Source: Dyadobacter sp. 676
GTDB lineage: Bacteria > Bacteroidota > Bacteroidia > Cytophagales > Spirosomataceae
Assembly (NCBI RefSeq): GCF_040448675.1
Contig: NZ_CP159289.1
Span: forward strand, 1,984,001 to 2,048,000
DNA: 64,000 bases
Direction: 5' to 3'
Shown: one piece after another, positions 1 through 8,529 of the stretch
Numbering within the stretch: the first letter of the stretch is position 1
Layout: each line of letters opens with the position of its first letter
Made by a program: the position numbers and the translations under genes
Notes under the pieces: generated by a model
What the model saw: only the letters and a program-made list of their open reading frames with translations
What the model was told of the DNA's origin: nothing
The model's database searches: none

Positions 1-1199
1 GAAGCCATCATGTCTATCTGGCAAATCAGGGCGTCGGAGACAATGCCCGGCTTGATCCCCCGCGGCCAGCGTGCCAGCCAGGGTACCCGTGTGCCGCCTT
101 CGAATGCGCTGTACTTTCCCCCACGTAGCGGCCCGGCCGCACTATGCCCTTTTGCCAGCTCCACGGCACGGTCTGCGTAGCCGTCGTCCAGCACCGGGCC
201 GTTGTCACTCGAAAAAATAACCAGCGTGTTGTCCGCGATCTTAAGCTCGTCCAGTTTTTTTAAAATTTCCCCCACTGTCCAGTCCATTTGCAGGATCACA
301 TCCCCCCGGAGGCCCATTTTGCTTTTCCCTTTAAACTGCATACTCGGCATTCGCGGCACGTGAATGTCATTCAACGAGAAATACAGGAAGAACGGGTTTT
401 TGTGATTATCCTCTATAAACTGTTCGGCCTTGCTCAGAAACACGTGCGCAATTTCCTCGTCCGTCCAGCGCGCCTGCTTGCCTCCGGTCATCCAGCCGAT
501 GCGGCCGATGCCGTTGACGATTGTATTATTATGTCCATGATTCGGCGAAGCGGGTAGTTTGAGCAAATCGGGGTTTTCGAGACCGGTCGGTTCCTTGCCT
601 ATCTTTCCGGAGTAGTCCACTTCGATGGGATCCGCCGGGTCGAGTCCCTGGACTTCGTGGTTTTCGATAAAAACGGTTGGTACCCGGTCGGAAGTCGCCG
701 GAAAAAAGAATGCATAATCGAAACCGACTTCGTTCGGCCCTTTGCTGATGGGTTTATTCCAATTGATCTGCTTGTTGGTATCGCCCAAGCCAAGGTGCCA
801 CTTGCCTACCGATCCGGTTTTGTAGCCGGCATTCTGAAAAATCGCGGGTAAGGTCAGCTGGTTCGTCGGGATGATCAGCGAAGCGTCGCCGGGAAGCACG
901 CCGGTCCCCTTTTGCCGCCAGGGGTATTTCCCTGTCATAAGCGCGAACCTCGATGGCGTACAGGTAGCAGAGCTTGCATGGGCGTTGGTGAAGCGGATAC
1001 CTTCTTTTCCCAGCCTGTCGATATTCGGCGTGCTGATTTTCGTAGCACCGTACGAGCTCAGATCGCCGTACCCGACATCATCGGCGTAGATAAAGATAAC
1101 ATTCGGCTTGGGTTGCTTTTTCTGCGCCCTTGCCATGAGCGGCAAAAGCATAGCCGCCGCCAGCATCCATGGCGACATCAGAGCGTACTTTAATTTCAT
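1..1199 (-). CDS. Sulfatase, formylglycine-dependent (C-terminus beyond window)
   Basis: Secreted sulfatase that should hydrolyse sulfate esters, probably on glycans. The frame runs from an ATG at 1199 and is still open at base 1, so about 399 residues are visible. A hydrophobic signal peptide covers residues 1-25. The metal-binding pair DD (residues 40-41, in the stretch IYADDVGYGD) and the sulfatase signature CTPSR follow, with Cys80 being the residue converted to formylglycine in this family. Later parts (FSSDNGP, GKW-HLG) also fit the alkaline-phosphatase-like fold. Substrate cannot be read from the sequence. It is divergent from the DUF6934 gene and lies next to the glycan locus, but a terminator and an opposite-strand gene pair separate them, so co-regulation is not shown. 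Confidence 0.93.
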   Translation of the reverse strand, partial: MKLKYALMSPWMLAAAMLLPLMARAQKKQPKPNVIFIYADDVGYGDLSSYGATKISTPNIDRLGKEGIRFTNAHASSATCTPSRFALMTGKYPWRQKGTGVLPGDASLIIPTNQLTLPAIFQNAGYKTGSVGKWHLGLGDTNKQINWNKPISKGPNEVGFDYAFFFPATSDRVPTVFIENHEVQGLDPADPIEVDYSGKIGKEPTGLENPDLLKLPASPNHGHNNTIVNGIGRIGWMTGGKQARWTDEEIAHVFLSKAEQFIEDNHKNPFFLYFSLNDIHVPRMPSMQFKGKSKMGLRGDVILQMDWTVGEILKKLDELKIADNTLVIFSSDNGPVLDDGYADRAVELAKGHSAAGPLRGGKYSAFEGGTRVPWLARWPRGIKPGIVSDALICQIDMMA

Positions 1200-1341
1200 A
1201 AGGCTGGGGTTAAGAATTTCGGCTGTGAAGATATTCATTCAGCCGGATTTTCGCCGGTTGAAGAGCGAAACTTTACCAGAGAACGCAGTCCCGGAAATAA
1301 AGTAACCGCCTGATAATCGGATTTGGAGACGCCGGATCGAA

Positions 1342-1824
1342 ATGCGTAATGTTGTGGTATTACACCACTATGAGATGGATCAACCTGTTTATAATGTCAA
1401 AGTTCTTGAAGAAGGTTGCCGGTTTGACTTTCTAAGTATTGGATATACGATAACTCATAAAGCAATACTTTACAAAGAGACCGAGGTTCCTTTTTTGTAT
1501 CTATTGACATTGGTGGAGGTCCAATCAGATGGGAAACTCTCGACGACCATTAACAACAGCAATGCAGACGTGAAGCCTACCATGGCGACTGTATTTAAGA
1601 CAATTGAAACTTTTACGACTGTTAATCCGAGAGCAATCGTCGGATTTGCGGGAAATACAGACGCAAAAACCCGATTGTACAGAATTGCGATCTCGAGAGA
1701 TCTCGATAAGTTTTTGGAAAAATACCTTATTTGGGGCGTCAGAAGCGATAACGGCAAGCACGAACCGTTTGAACCCAATCAGCCCTATCAATTTTTCTTC
1801 GTTACCAATCGATTTTTAATTTAA
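1342..1824 (+). CDS. DUF6934 family protein
   Basis: Small soluble protein of up to 160 residues, which I assign to the uncharacterised Bacteroidota family DUF6934 from its pattern: an N-terminal YNV...CRFDFLSIG strand, a central segment on stepwise ATVFKTIETF, then the conserved TRLYRIAI and a C-terminal FEPNQPYQFFFV. No function is established for the family. A second copy of the family sits at 62188-62636, sharing TRLY-IAI and FEPNQ-Y. The start is uncertain: ATG at 1342 gives 11 extra residues, while the internal ATG at 1375 (MDQPVYNV) matches the usual family beginning better. A 50-residue basic ORF follows after 11 bases and a strong terminator closes the pair. Confidence 0.8.
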   Translation: MRNVVVLHHYEMDQPVYNVKVLEEGCRFDFLSIGYTITHKAILYKETEVPFLYLLTLVEVQSDGKLSTTINNSNADVKPTMATVFKTIETFTTVNPRAIVGFAGNTDAKTRLYRIAISRDLDKFLEKYLIWGVRSDNGKHEPFEPNQPYQFFFVTNRFLI

Positions 1825-1835
1825 CCAACATCGAA

Positions 1836-1988
1836 ATGAAAGCACAAGCAAAGAAAACACAGGACTTCAAACCACAGCCACTCAAAGGCATATATGCCAA
1901 TTCGGAAGAACTCGGCAGAGATGTAAATAGGTTCTTCCTGGAAACTCTATTGGAATCCGCCTATAATCGATCAAAAAATAAACAGTAA
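1836..1988 (+). CDS. Small basic protein downstream of DUF6934
   Basis: A 50-residue ORF, ATG at 1836, TAA at 1986-1988, starting 11 bases after the DUF6934 stop and ending four bases before a terminator hairpin. It is rich in Lys/Arg/Gln at the start (MKAQAKKTQD) and end, with a likely amphipathic helix in the middle (VNRFFLETLLESAYNR). I recognise no domain. Its position inside a two-gene transcription unit, and the parallel small ORF behind the second DUF6934 gene near 62.7 kb, are the only support that it is real. Confidence 0.5.
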   Translation: MKAQAKKTQDFKPQPLKGIYANSEELGRDVNRFFLETLLESAYNRSKNKQ

Positions 1989-1991
1989 CAA

Positions 1992-2019
1992 AACAGCCCG
2001 GAGCTATTTCCGGGCTGTT
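1992..2019. terminator. Rho-independent terminator, possibly bidirectional
   Basis: Perfect 11-bp stem (AACAGCCCGGA paired with TCCGGGCTGTT) around a 6-base loop, followed by TCTTTC on the plus strand and by a T-rich tract on the minus strand. It lies between the DUF6934 pair and the convergent glycosidase gene, so it can end transcription from both sides. Confidence 0.85.
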
Positions 2020-2035
2020 TCTTTCTACATTAATA

Positions 2036-3208
2036 TCAGCTATTCTTTTCGCTGGTCAACTTCTTGATCAAATCAACTTCCGCCTGTCTGTAAGGCGTTC
2101 CATCCTTTCTGAAAATATCGTGAAACCACAGATCGGGTTCTTTGGTGTAGGTTTTCTTCCAGCTGTCCCAGGGATAAATGGTTTGGGATTTACCGTCTAC
2201 GAGTCCCCAGTTAATTGCCCCGACATTATATTTCTTCGCAACCGGCAGCGATCCCTCGAAGAAGCTGCCGTTACCGCGCGACATATACTCCGTACAAATC
2301 AGCGGGCGATCGTATTGCTGCAACCATTTGATGCGTTTCTCAAACTCCTGCGCATTTTCGTAGTTATGGAATGTGATCACATCGGATTGTTCGATTTGCG
2401 CTTTTTCGATCGGTTTCAAAGTTTGAGGCGTCGACCAGTCGCCTGCCCATACGCCGGCCGTCAAAGGCTGCGAGGGGTTCACCGAACGTGCCCATTCGAA
2501 CGATTTTACCATTAGCGGAAGCACATAGTCGACCTTATTGGGGAGTTCTACCTTGCCATAGGGGCTGTTGTTGGTATTATCAGGCTCGTTCCAGATGTCC
2601 CACATCAGCACGCGGTCGTCATCGGCAAATGCGGCAACTGTGCCTTTCACATATCTTTCCAGACGCGGATATTGCGTACTGTCCTTCAACGCATTGAAGC
2701 CGGGACTCTGTACCCAGCCGGAGTTATGCACGCCCGGTTTCGGATCACGCTGCTTGCCAAGCTTCGGGAAAGGGTCCCAGCACGAATCGAACAGTACCAA
2801 TACCGGCTTGATGTTATGTTTTTTGGTAATATCGAGGAAGGTGTCCAGTCTTTTGATGAAACCTGCCGAATCTTGTTGAAAAAGCAGGTCATGCAAATAT
2901 ACGCGCATCGTGTTCATGCCGATATTTTGGGCCCAGCCCAGCTCTTTATCGATCGTAGCGGTATCAAATGACTCCGCCTGGAACATTTCGAGCTGGTTGA
3001 TGGCCGTACTGGGCAGAAAATCGGCCCCTACCAACCAGCCTTGTTTGGCATACCACTCCCTGGCTTGCTCTTTGGTCCATATTTCACGGCCGGCGGCGGT
3101 TTGCTCCTGTGCCGGGGCTTCTTCTTTTTTCTCGTCGGCTTTCTTGGCGCAGTTCTGAAACATAAAGCAGGCCGCAACAGCCCAGATCGTCGTTTTTAAC
3201 AATTTCAT
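2036..3208 (-). CDS. Glycoside hydrolase, clan A (GH5-like) lipoprotein
   Basis: A 390-residue lipoprotein (hydrophobic segment then Cys20 in FQNCAKK) followed by a TIM-barrel glycosidase. The acid/base Glu is likely E208 in WDIWNEPDN and the nucleophile E307 in LICTEYMSR, the two beta-strand 4 and 7 glutamates of retaining clan-A enzymes. The barrel otherwise resembles GH5/GH39-type endo-enzymes often labelled 1,4-beta-xylanase, but the exact family and substrate are not certain. It is the last gene of the carbohydrate locus, 22 bases after the GH43 stop, and would act at the cell surface or periplasm on the same polymer as GH43. Confidence 0.85.
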   Translation of the reverse strand: MKLLKTTIWAVAACFMFQNCAKKADEKKEEAPAQEQTAAGREIWTKEQAREWYAKQGWLVGADFLPSTAINQLEMFQAESFDTATIDKELGWAQNIGMNTMRVYLHDLLFQQDSAGFIKRLDTFLDITKKHNIKPVLVLFDSCWDPFPKLGKQRDPKPGVHNSGWVQSPGFNALKDSTQYPRLERYVKGTVAAFADDDRVLMWDIWNEPDNTNNSPYGKVELPNKVDYVLPLMVKSFEWARSVNPSQPLTAGVWAGDWSTPQTLKPIEKAQIEQSDVITFHNYENAQEFEKRIKWLQQYDRPLICTEYMSRGNGSFFEGSLPVAKKYNVGAINWGLVDGKSQTIYPWDSWKKTYTKEPDLWFHDIFRKDGTPYRQAEVDLIKKLTSEKNS

Positions 3209-3230
3209 CAGGTGTTTAGAATTGGTTTTG

Positions 3231-4256
3231 TTATTTAAAAAGAGGTGCGGGCCGGTTTTCTATACTTGGCTCCGCGTTTGAAATTTCAGGCCAGCCGTTT
3301 TTCCAGATCAATTTGTCCAGCATCAATACACGACGATTCGCGCCGCTGGATACCCTTGGTTCCGCCTTGCTGATCGCGTGATACAAGAGCCAATCGTCAC
3401 CTGCATCGTCGGTTACCCAACGTGCATTATGTCCCGGCCCCGCGTACACATCGTTTCCGTGAAGCAATATCGTTCCTGCACCGCGTTCCTTCAAATCTTT
3501 TCCATCCTGATCCACAAACGGGCCAAAAATACTTTTGGAACGTCCTACGCGTACATGGTACTTACTTTTTTCATACTCGCAGCAACTTTCCTTTGAACCC
3601 AGAAAATAATAGTAATCTCCCTTTTTCTGGATCATTACCGCCTCGAAATCCCCTGCGGCCACTTTGAATTTCTTGGAGACGTCCGGTACCGACCTGCCAT
3701 CGGCCGACAGTTCCGCACCGTAGGTTCCCTGCGTGGGCTTATCACTAAAACTGCCCCAGAAAACGTATTTTTTACCATCCGCTTCGAGATAAAAAGGATC
3801 GATGGAATTGGGCACTTCCGCATCCTGGCTGTTAAACAACTTGCCATGGTCCACGAACGGCCCCGAAGGCGTATCCGCAATCGCCAGTCCGATGCCCGGG
3901 TTTACGTCGCCCCAGGTCGAGTAGGCATAGTACATGTGGTATTTCCCGTTTACTTTCACCACATCCGGCGCCCAAATGCCGCCCTTTTCTTTCCAGGCAG
4001 GTCTGGTTGTAAATGCTTCTTTCACATAATCCCAATGCACAAGGTCCTTTGAACGGACAATGGGAATAAGCCGCGAGCCCTTGCCATCGCCCCAATCGTC
4101 CTGCGTCCCATAGGCGTAAAACAGGCCATCGTCGCCTTTCACGACCGTCGGGTCAGCCAGAATCGGTTCGAAAACAGGGTTTTTATATTCTTTATCACCC
4201 GGGCCGGTCCCCGTGAGCATAAGTGGTAACAGTATCGATAAAAGCGGTCTGATCAT
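3231..4256 (-). CDS. GH43 family glycosidase (arabinan endo-1,5-alpha-L-arabinosidase-like)
   Basis: Secreted five-bladed-propeller glycosidase, 341 residues, N-terminal hydrophobic signal. The three GH43 catalytic residues are visible: D35 in ILADPTV (general base), D153 in NSIDPF (pKa modulator) and E205 in GDFEAVMI (general acid). GH43 enzymes invert at arabinofuranosyl or xylosyl bonds; the shape of the substrate-side motifs (GGIWAPDV, YHMYYAYS) is like arabinanases, but arabinofuranosidase or xylosidase activity is possible. It sits between the PHP-like gene (21 bases) and the clan-A glycosidase (22 bases), so the three are almost surely one transcript. Confidence 0.88.
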   Translation of the reverse strand: MIRPLLSILLPLMLTGTGPGDKEYKNPVFEPILADPTVVKGDDGLFYAYGTQDDWGDGKGSRLIPIVRSKDLVHWDYVKEAFTTRPAWKEKGGIWAPDVVKVNGKYHMYYAYSTWGDVNPGIGLAIADTPSGPFVDHGKLFNSQDAEVPNSIDPFYLEADGKKYVFWGSFSDKPTQGTYGAELSADGRSVPDVSKKFKVAAGDFEAVMIQKKGDYYYFLGSKESCCEYEKSKYHVRVGRSKSIFGPFVDQDGKDLKERGAGTILLHGNDVYAGPGHNARWVTDDAGDDWLLYHAISKAEPRVSSGANRRVLMLDKLIWKNGWPEISNAEPSIENRPAPLFK

Positions 4257-4277
4257 TTCAGATTTGGTTTAATGTGG

Positions 4278-6353
4278 TCATTCGAGCCAGATGACCTGGG
4301 TAAACGCCCCATTTGCGGCAACGTCCCAGAGCTCCACCCGCAGCCATTTCCGGCCTTTCATATTTTGGGCAAATTTAAAATTCTTCCGGCCGAATGCCTG
4401 TGTGTCGTTAAGATTAATAATATCGCGGTAAACTTCTTTGCCGTCGCCGGAGACAATCTCCGCGTGATTAAGCGGGAAAGTCCATCCGGCATCCAGACTG
4501 ATTTCCACGTTGCCTTTCGCGTCGGGCCTGGCCGTTTCCCCTGCGGTCGCATTGTTGACTTTAAATGCGGGAATCAGCACCTCGCCCGTTGTGACAAAGA
4601 ACTTACCTTTCCGCATCGCGTCCAGTACTGGCTGCCATCCGTCTTCGAAACGGGGCAATTGGTCGAGCTGCAAATAGTTGACATTCAAGTGCCCGTACAG
4701 TTCATAATCCGGCTCGACGCGGAAGAGATCGGCTTCTGCCAGGACATTCTTTTTGTAGCCCCAGTTGGCCATGTCATCCATCAGATCGAGCACTCGCTTA
4801 CCCAGTTTTGGTTGCGACAAATCGGCCGGCATGGCCTTCCAGGCAGCGCCAAGGAAACGGTCGGATTTGTAAAATGCGTCATCCTTGTGCTTGTCAGGGA
4901 AACCGGTGGAGCCTTTCGTGCGCGCGTGGGCGGTCCACGCGAGGCCGTTTTCCATTTCGAGCAATTTCAGCATTTCCTCCTTGTTACCAACACGGTAAAG
5001 CCGGCCATATTCGGGGTGATCTTCTACAAATGGCTGGTCTTTTTCGCGGGACATAAGCCAATAAACCGGTTTTGGAAAAATATTCATCCAATGCCCGCCA
5101 AAGAAATTGTTGGGTTCCTCTCCGGGTAACAACAGAAAATTCCCCCCGGACAGCCGTGCACATTCCGCGAACATCGTTTTCAGCTCTGGCCAGCGCTTCG
5201 CTTCCGGGCCTCGCGGGCTGCCCGGACCATGAAATTCGGCCAAATGCACGATGTTCACGCCCGTATTCCGGAATGCCTTCACGAAGCCGGGCATATCCGG
5301 CAACGGTTTGCGCGTCAGCACGTCGTCCACGTGTTCCTGATGAAAATGGCTCGACATCGTATAATAGCCCGGCAGCGGCTGGTATTTATCGGAATGTGTG
5401 AACGCCTTCACGTTTTCGAGCACTTTGCCGTCTTTCTCGCGGCTCAGCAAACAGAAGAAATGATACCGCTGCAGTGTCCCCGGCGGTGCATTGAACCACG
5501 GTACCCAGCGGCGATCACCGAGCAGGTCGTGCCGGATGCCGATACCGAAGCCCGGCAGCAAATTGCGGTAATTCGTGCCATACCAGATATGCTCGAGATT
5601 ATAGCAATTATCCAGCGGGTAGAAATACTGGTGTGGCGCCGGAAAAACGGCGAGATTTCCTTCTTTCCCCTGCCCAATGATCGTCCGGTACTTGACGGCC
5701 GTCATTTCTACCGTGTCCGTTTTGTTTACCGCTACATCCCGCACGAAATCCCCGGTATCGGCCCAGAAAAGTCTTTCCCAGGGTACATCGCGGGAGGTCA
5801 GTCCGGCGTCGTAAACAACCGCCAGCGAGTCGACGTTGGTGTTCAGCACGGCGGCCACGTTCATGAGCGGGCTTCCGTGATATAGTGTAAGTTGAACAGC
5901 TCCTGAAAATGGCCCGGCTTTGGCGCCATTGACAGTAATTTCGGTGCGGGAGCCATTGCTGATCACCTTTACGTCGGTTTTGTCGAGCCCGACCGCATAG
6001 CTCCGGTATTTCAGGTAAGCGGTCTTGTCAAAGAAAATATTCCAGCCGTTCTGTGAAACGAGGTCGCGTTTGCCTACGGTCAGAATTATGGCCGGATCGA
6101 GGTTACGGGCGATCGTGTATTCCTTTTCGGCGGTACCAATTCCCAGGTTACCTATCAGCGCATTTGTTTTGTTTAAATCAATAGAAATTCTGCCTGTCTC
6201 CGCGTTCCCTGCGGGCCATTCGATATTCAGCAACGCGCCTTTTACGGCTGCCTTGACGCCGTGTTTCTGATCGAAGCCTTTCAAATCGACCGGTATCTGT
6301 GCTTCCAGCGTTACCGCTGACAACAACAGGAAAACAAGCAGGATATTACGCAT
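4278..6353 (-). CDS. Secreted PHP-superfamily-like metallohydrolase, uncharacterised
   Basis: A 691-residue protein with a signal peptide (LLVFLLLSAVTLEAQ) and two parts. Residues 20-320 are beta-rich with no family I recognise. Residues 330-600 carry a series of metal-ligand motifs in the order of PHP phosphoesterase-like hydrolases (CehA/McbA type): an HxH at H336/H338 (SSHFHQEH), H375 in LAEFHGPG, E412 in LPGEEPN, H421, H476 in AWTAHAR and a late Asp in LAEADLF. This is my inference from motif order, not a confirmed homology. The start overlaps the epimerase stop by eight bases, which argues for translational coupling. Its place among glycosidases suggests it works on a carbohydrate-derived ester or phosphate, but that is unproven. 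Confidence 0.7.
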   Translation of the reverse strand: MRNILLVFLLLSAVTLEAQIPVDLKGFDQKHGVKAAVKGALLNIEWPAGNAETGRISIDLNKTNALIGNLGIGTAEKEYTIARNLDPAIILTVGKRDLVSQNGWNIFFDKTAYLKYRSYAVGLDKTDVKVISNGSRTEITVNGAKAGPFSGAVQLTLYHGSPLMNVAAVLNTNVDSLAVVYDAGLTSRDVPWERLFWADTGDFVRDVAVNKTDTVEMTAVKYRTIIGQGKEGNLAVFPAPHQYFYPLDNCYNLEHIWYGTNYRNLLPGFGIGIRHDLLGDRRWVPWFNAPPGTLQRYHFFCLLSREKDGKVLENVKAFTHSDKYQPLPGYYTMSSHFHQEHVDDVLTRKPLPDMPGFVKAFRNTGVNIVHLAEFHGPGSPRGPEAKRWPELKTMFAECARLSGGNFLLLPGEEPNNFFGGHWMNIFPKPVYWLMSREKDQPFVEDHPEYGRLYRVGNKEEMLKLLEMENGLAWTAHARTKGSTGFPDKHKDDAFYKSDRFLGAAWKAMPADLSQPKLGKRVLDLMDDMANWGYKKNVLAEADLFRVEPDYELYGHLNVNYLQLDQLPRFEDGWQPVLDAMRKGKFFVTTGEVLIPAFKVNNATAGETARPDAKGNVEISLDAGWTFPLNHAEIVSGDGKEVYRDIINLNDTQAFGRKNFKFAQNMKGRKWLRVELWDVAANGAFTQVIWLE

Positions 6354-7218
6354 TGATGACAGATGGCGTTGGTACTAACATTTTTTTATAGAAAGCGAGG
6401 CCCTCTTCCGCCAGCTCATCGGCACTGCCGGCAAGCGGTCGCCAGATGCAGGCGGCCCGTGCCAGTTCTTTCGAAGGCTGGCCGAAGGTTTCGATCACCA
6501 CCGCACCTTCGTAACCTATATCACAAAGTGCTTCCCGAATACCCGGCCACTCCAGATGGCCGGTACCCGGCGTGCCGCGGTCGCTTTCGTTACCTTGTAC
6601 ATGACAAAGCAAATCTTTTCCGATTTTCCTGATCGAAGCGGGAATATCTTTTTCCTCGATATTGGAATGGAAAGTATCGAGCACGATTTTCAGGTGCGGG
6701 CTGCCTACTTCGGCAAGAATGGACAATGCCTGGTCTACGGTATTGACCATATCCGTTTCAAAGCGGTTCAAAGGCTCGAGACCGAGCGCTATCCCGCAAT
6801 CGCCCGCGATTTGGCTTACTTCTTTTAAAATGTCCACACACCAGCCGCGCTCCTGTTTCTTTTGCTCTTCGGAAACAATGCGGGTCTTGCCCACCGCCGA
6901 GTACAAAGGCCCGCCGAAAACAGGGCTGCCCATTTGTTCGGCAATGCGGATGCAGTCGATAATGTATTGTTTGCCGATTTCGCGGAATGCAGGCTCGGTG
7001 CTGGAAATATCCCGCTCGGGACCGAATGCGCCACTGATTGTGATTTTCAGGTCGAGATCGCGGGCAATGGCCCTGATAAGTTCCCAATCGATGATGCGGG
7101 TATCTTCCACGGCTATTTCGATGATATCGTAGCCGATATTTTTGACCTTGGAAAGCAGATCGGCATTTTTTGTGGAGAATGGGGATACCCAGAGAAATGT
7201 ACTGGCTCCGAATAGCAT
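6346..7218 (-). CDS. Sugar phosphate isomerase/epimerase family protein (TIM barrel)
   Basis: A 290-residue xylose-isomerase-like barrel of the D-tagatose/D-psicose 3-epimerase group. Metal and catalytic residues are apparent: Glu in GLEPLNRFETD, Asp in IVLDTFHSN, His in LCHVQGNESDRG, Glu in AVVIETFG. The ATG at 7218 (MLFGASTFLW) is the right start; a longer frame beginning with TTG at 7236 adds six residues not seen in the family, whose proteins start with a phrase like this. It overlaps the PHP-like gene by eight bases. In loci with ThuA and Gfo/Idh proteins such enzymes handle keto-sugars, including 3-keto-glycoside intermediates, which is the role I infer here. Cytoplasmic. Confidence 0.85.
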   Translation of the reverse strand: MLFGASTFLWVSPFSTKNADLLSKVKNIGYDIIEIAVEDTRIIDWELIRAIARDLDLKITISGAFGPERDISSTEPAFREIGKQYIIDCIRIAEQMGSPVFGGPLYSAVGKTRIVSEEQKKQERGWCVDILKEVSQIAGDCGIALGLEPLNRFETDMVNTVDQALSILAEVGSPHLKIVLDTFHSNIEEKDIPASIRKIGKDLLCHVQGNESDRGTPGTGHLEWPGIREALCDIGYEGAVVIETFGQPSKELARAACIWRPLAGSADELAEEGLAFYKKMLVPTPSVINA

Positions 7219-7276
7219 AAGGGCTGGTTTTAGCAACGGGCCAGGTTTTTGAAGCCTGGCCCGTATTCAGGATTAT

Positions 7277-8395
7277 TTATTCTTCAAAACTCGGGATACT
7301 GATCCGGACGCCGCCCTTCATCGCCGACTCGTGCGCGCAAATGCCCGCGCAGGTGTAGTTGGCCGCAAGCGCCGCATCCACCGCCGAATCGCGGCCTTCC
7401 ACGATCGCCGCTACGAACTCCTGTACCAGGTGCGGGTGCGAACCGCCGTGGCCGGCTCCCTGCAAAAAGGAAACATGGTTTGGGTCGTCGATCTTTTCGC
7501 GTTTGGTAAAATGCTTGATAGGCCCGATCAACAGCTCGTCGGTATCCGGCACATCGACACGGGCCGCATTTTCGCCGCCATCGAAGATCACATGCCGCTC
7601 ATCCTGCAATTGCTCCCATTCGAACGACATTTTGGTGCCGTACACATCGTAACTCTCGCGGTACTGGCGCACCACATCGAACAACGAGCGGGTGGCTTCG
7701 GCCACTACGTCGGTGCCTTTTAAGGTAAATGTGGCTGTTTCAACTGCGAATGGTGAGCCGTAGCGGCTTGCGAGATCATCGCTCAAACGCCCCGAACCGT
7801 GGCATACGACGGTTTCGGCAATGGTGTCGTTGATTTTTAAAAGCGGGGAAATGGCATGCGTACCGTTCAGCATCGGCGGATAGCCTTTCCAGTACTCGCC
7901 CCAGCCTTCCATGCTCATATCCTGAATGTGCGAACCGCGCACGAACTGAATACGCCCCAACTGGCCGGTTCGTGCCAGATTGAGACCATAGAGAAATTCG
8001 CGGGTGTAGAGCGCGGTTTCCATCATCATATACACCTTGCCCGAGCGGCGTTTGGCCGCTACAATGGCTTTGCAGTCCTCGACGGTCATCGCCATTGGAA
8101 TGGTACAGGCGGTGTGCTTATTGGCGTTGAGGGATGCCAGGGTCATGCGTGCATGGTCGGGCACGGGCGTTACCACATGGATAGCATCCACATCGTCGCG
8201 CTTGGGAACGTCTTCAAAGTGCTCGAAAACGAGGTTAGGGTCCAGATTGAATTTAGCAGTCAGCTCGTCGCGGGTTTGCTTACTGCGCGTACAGATCCCT
8301 ACGGCTTTGATGTTCGGATGGCTTTGATAAATAGGAATAAATTCTTTCCCGAAACCCATACCCACGATAACTACTGTAATTTGCTTGTCGCTCAT
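7277..8395 (-). CDS. Gfo/Idh/MocA family NAD(P)-dependent oxidoreductase
   Basis: A 372-residue cytoplasmic oxidoreductase with an N-terminal Rossmann fold (VVIVGMGFGKEF, residues 8-19) and a C-terminal alpha/beta substrate domain. The usual EKP catalytic-lysine motif is changed: the corresponding place reads ACTIPMAMT, so Lys is missing. That is unusual and could mean altered chemistry or a different catalytic base. The later conserved HAISPLLKI segment holds the family's second catalytic His position. Spaced 58 bases from the epimerase and 134 from the upstream ThuA gene. In similar clusters the family oxidises a sugar hydroxyl, often at C3. Confidence 0.88.
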   Translation of the reverse strand: MSDKQITVVIVGMGFGKEFIPIYQSHPNIKAVGICTRSKQTRDELTAKFNLDPNLVFEHFEDVPKRDDVDAIHVVTPVPDHARMTLASLNANKHTACTIPMAMTVEDCKAIVAAKRRSGKVYMMMETALYTREFLYGLNLARTGQLGRIQFVRGSHIQDMSMEGWGEYWKGYPPMLNGTHAISPLLKINDTIAETVVCHGSGRLSDDLASRYGSPFAVETATFTLKGTDVVAEATRSLFDVVRQYRESYDVYGTKMSFEWEQLQDERHVIFDGGENAARVDVPDTDELLIGPIKHFTKREKIDDPNHVSFLQGAGHGGSHPHLVQEFVAAIVEGRDSAVDAALAANYTCAGICAHESAMKGGVRISIPSFEE

Positions 8396-8413
8396 TTCTA
8401 TGTTGTTTAAAGT

Positions 8414-8437
8414 CGCCCCCGGGTTGAACCCGGGGCC
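8414..8437. promoter_or_regulatory. GC-rich hairpin in the leader of the Gfo/Idh gene
   Basis: Perfect inverted repeat CCCGGGTT-G-AACCCGGG at 8418-8434 with further GC pairs outside, ending about 20 bases upstream of the Gfo/Idh start at 8395. There is no T-tract on the minus strand, so it is not a plain terminator. It could block ribosome loading, stabilise a processed mRNA, or be a dispersed palindromic repeat. Confidence 0.5.
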
Positions 8438-8529
8438 AATGGATTGATTTGCTTTGCTTTTTAAGTGTATGACTCTTTTTATTTGAGATCTTTTTCGGAT
8501 TTTATCTGCATTATTTTCAAGAGAGCCTC

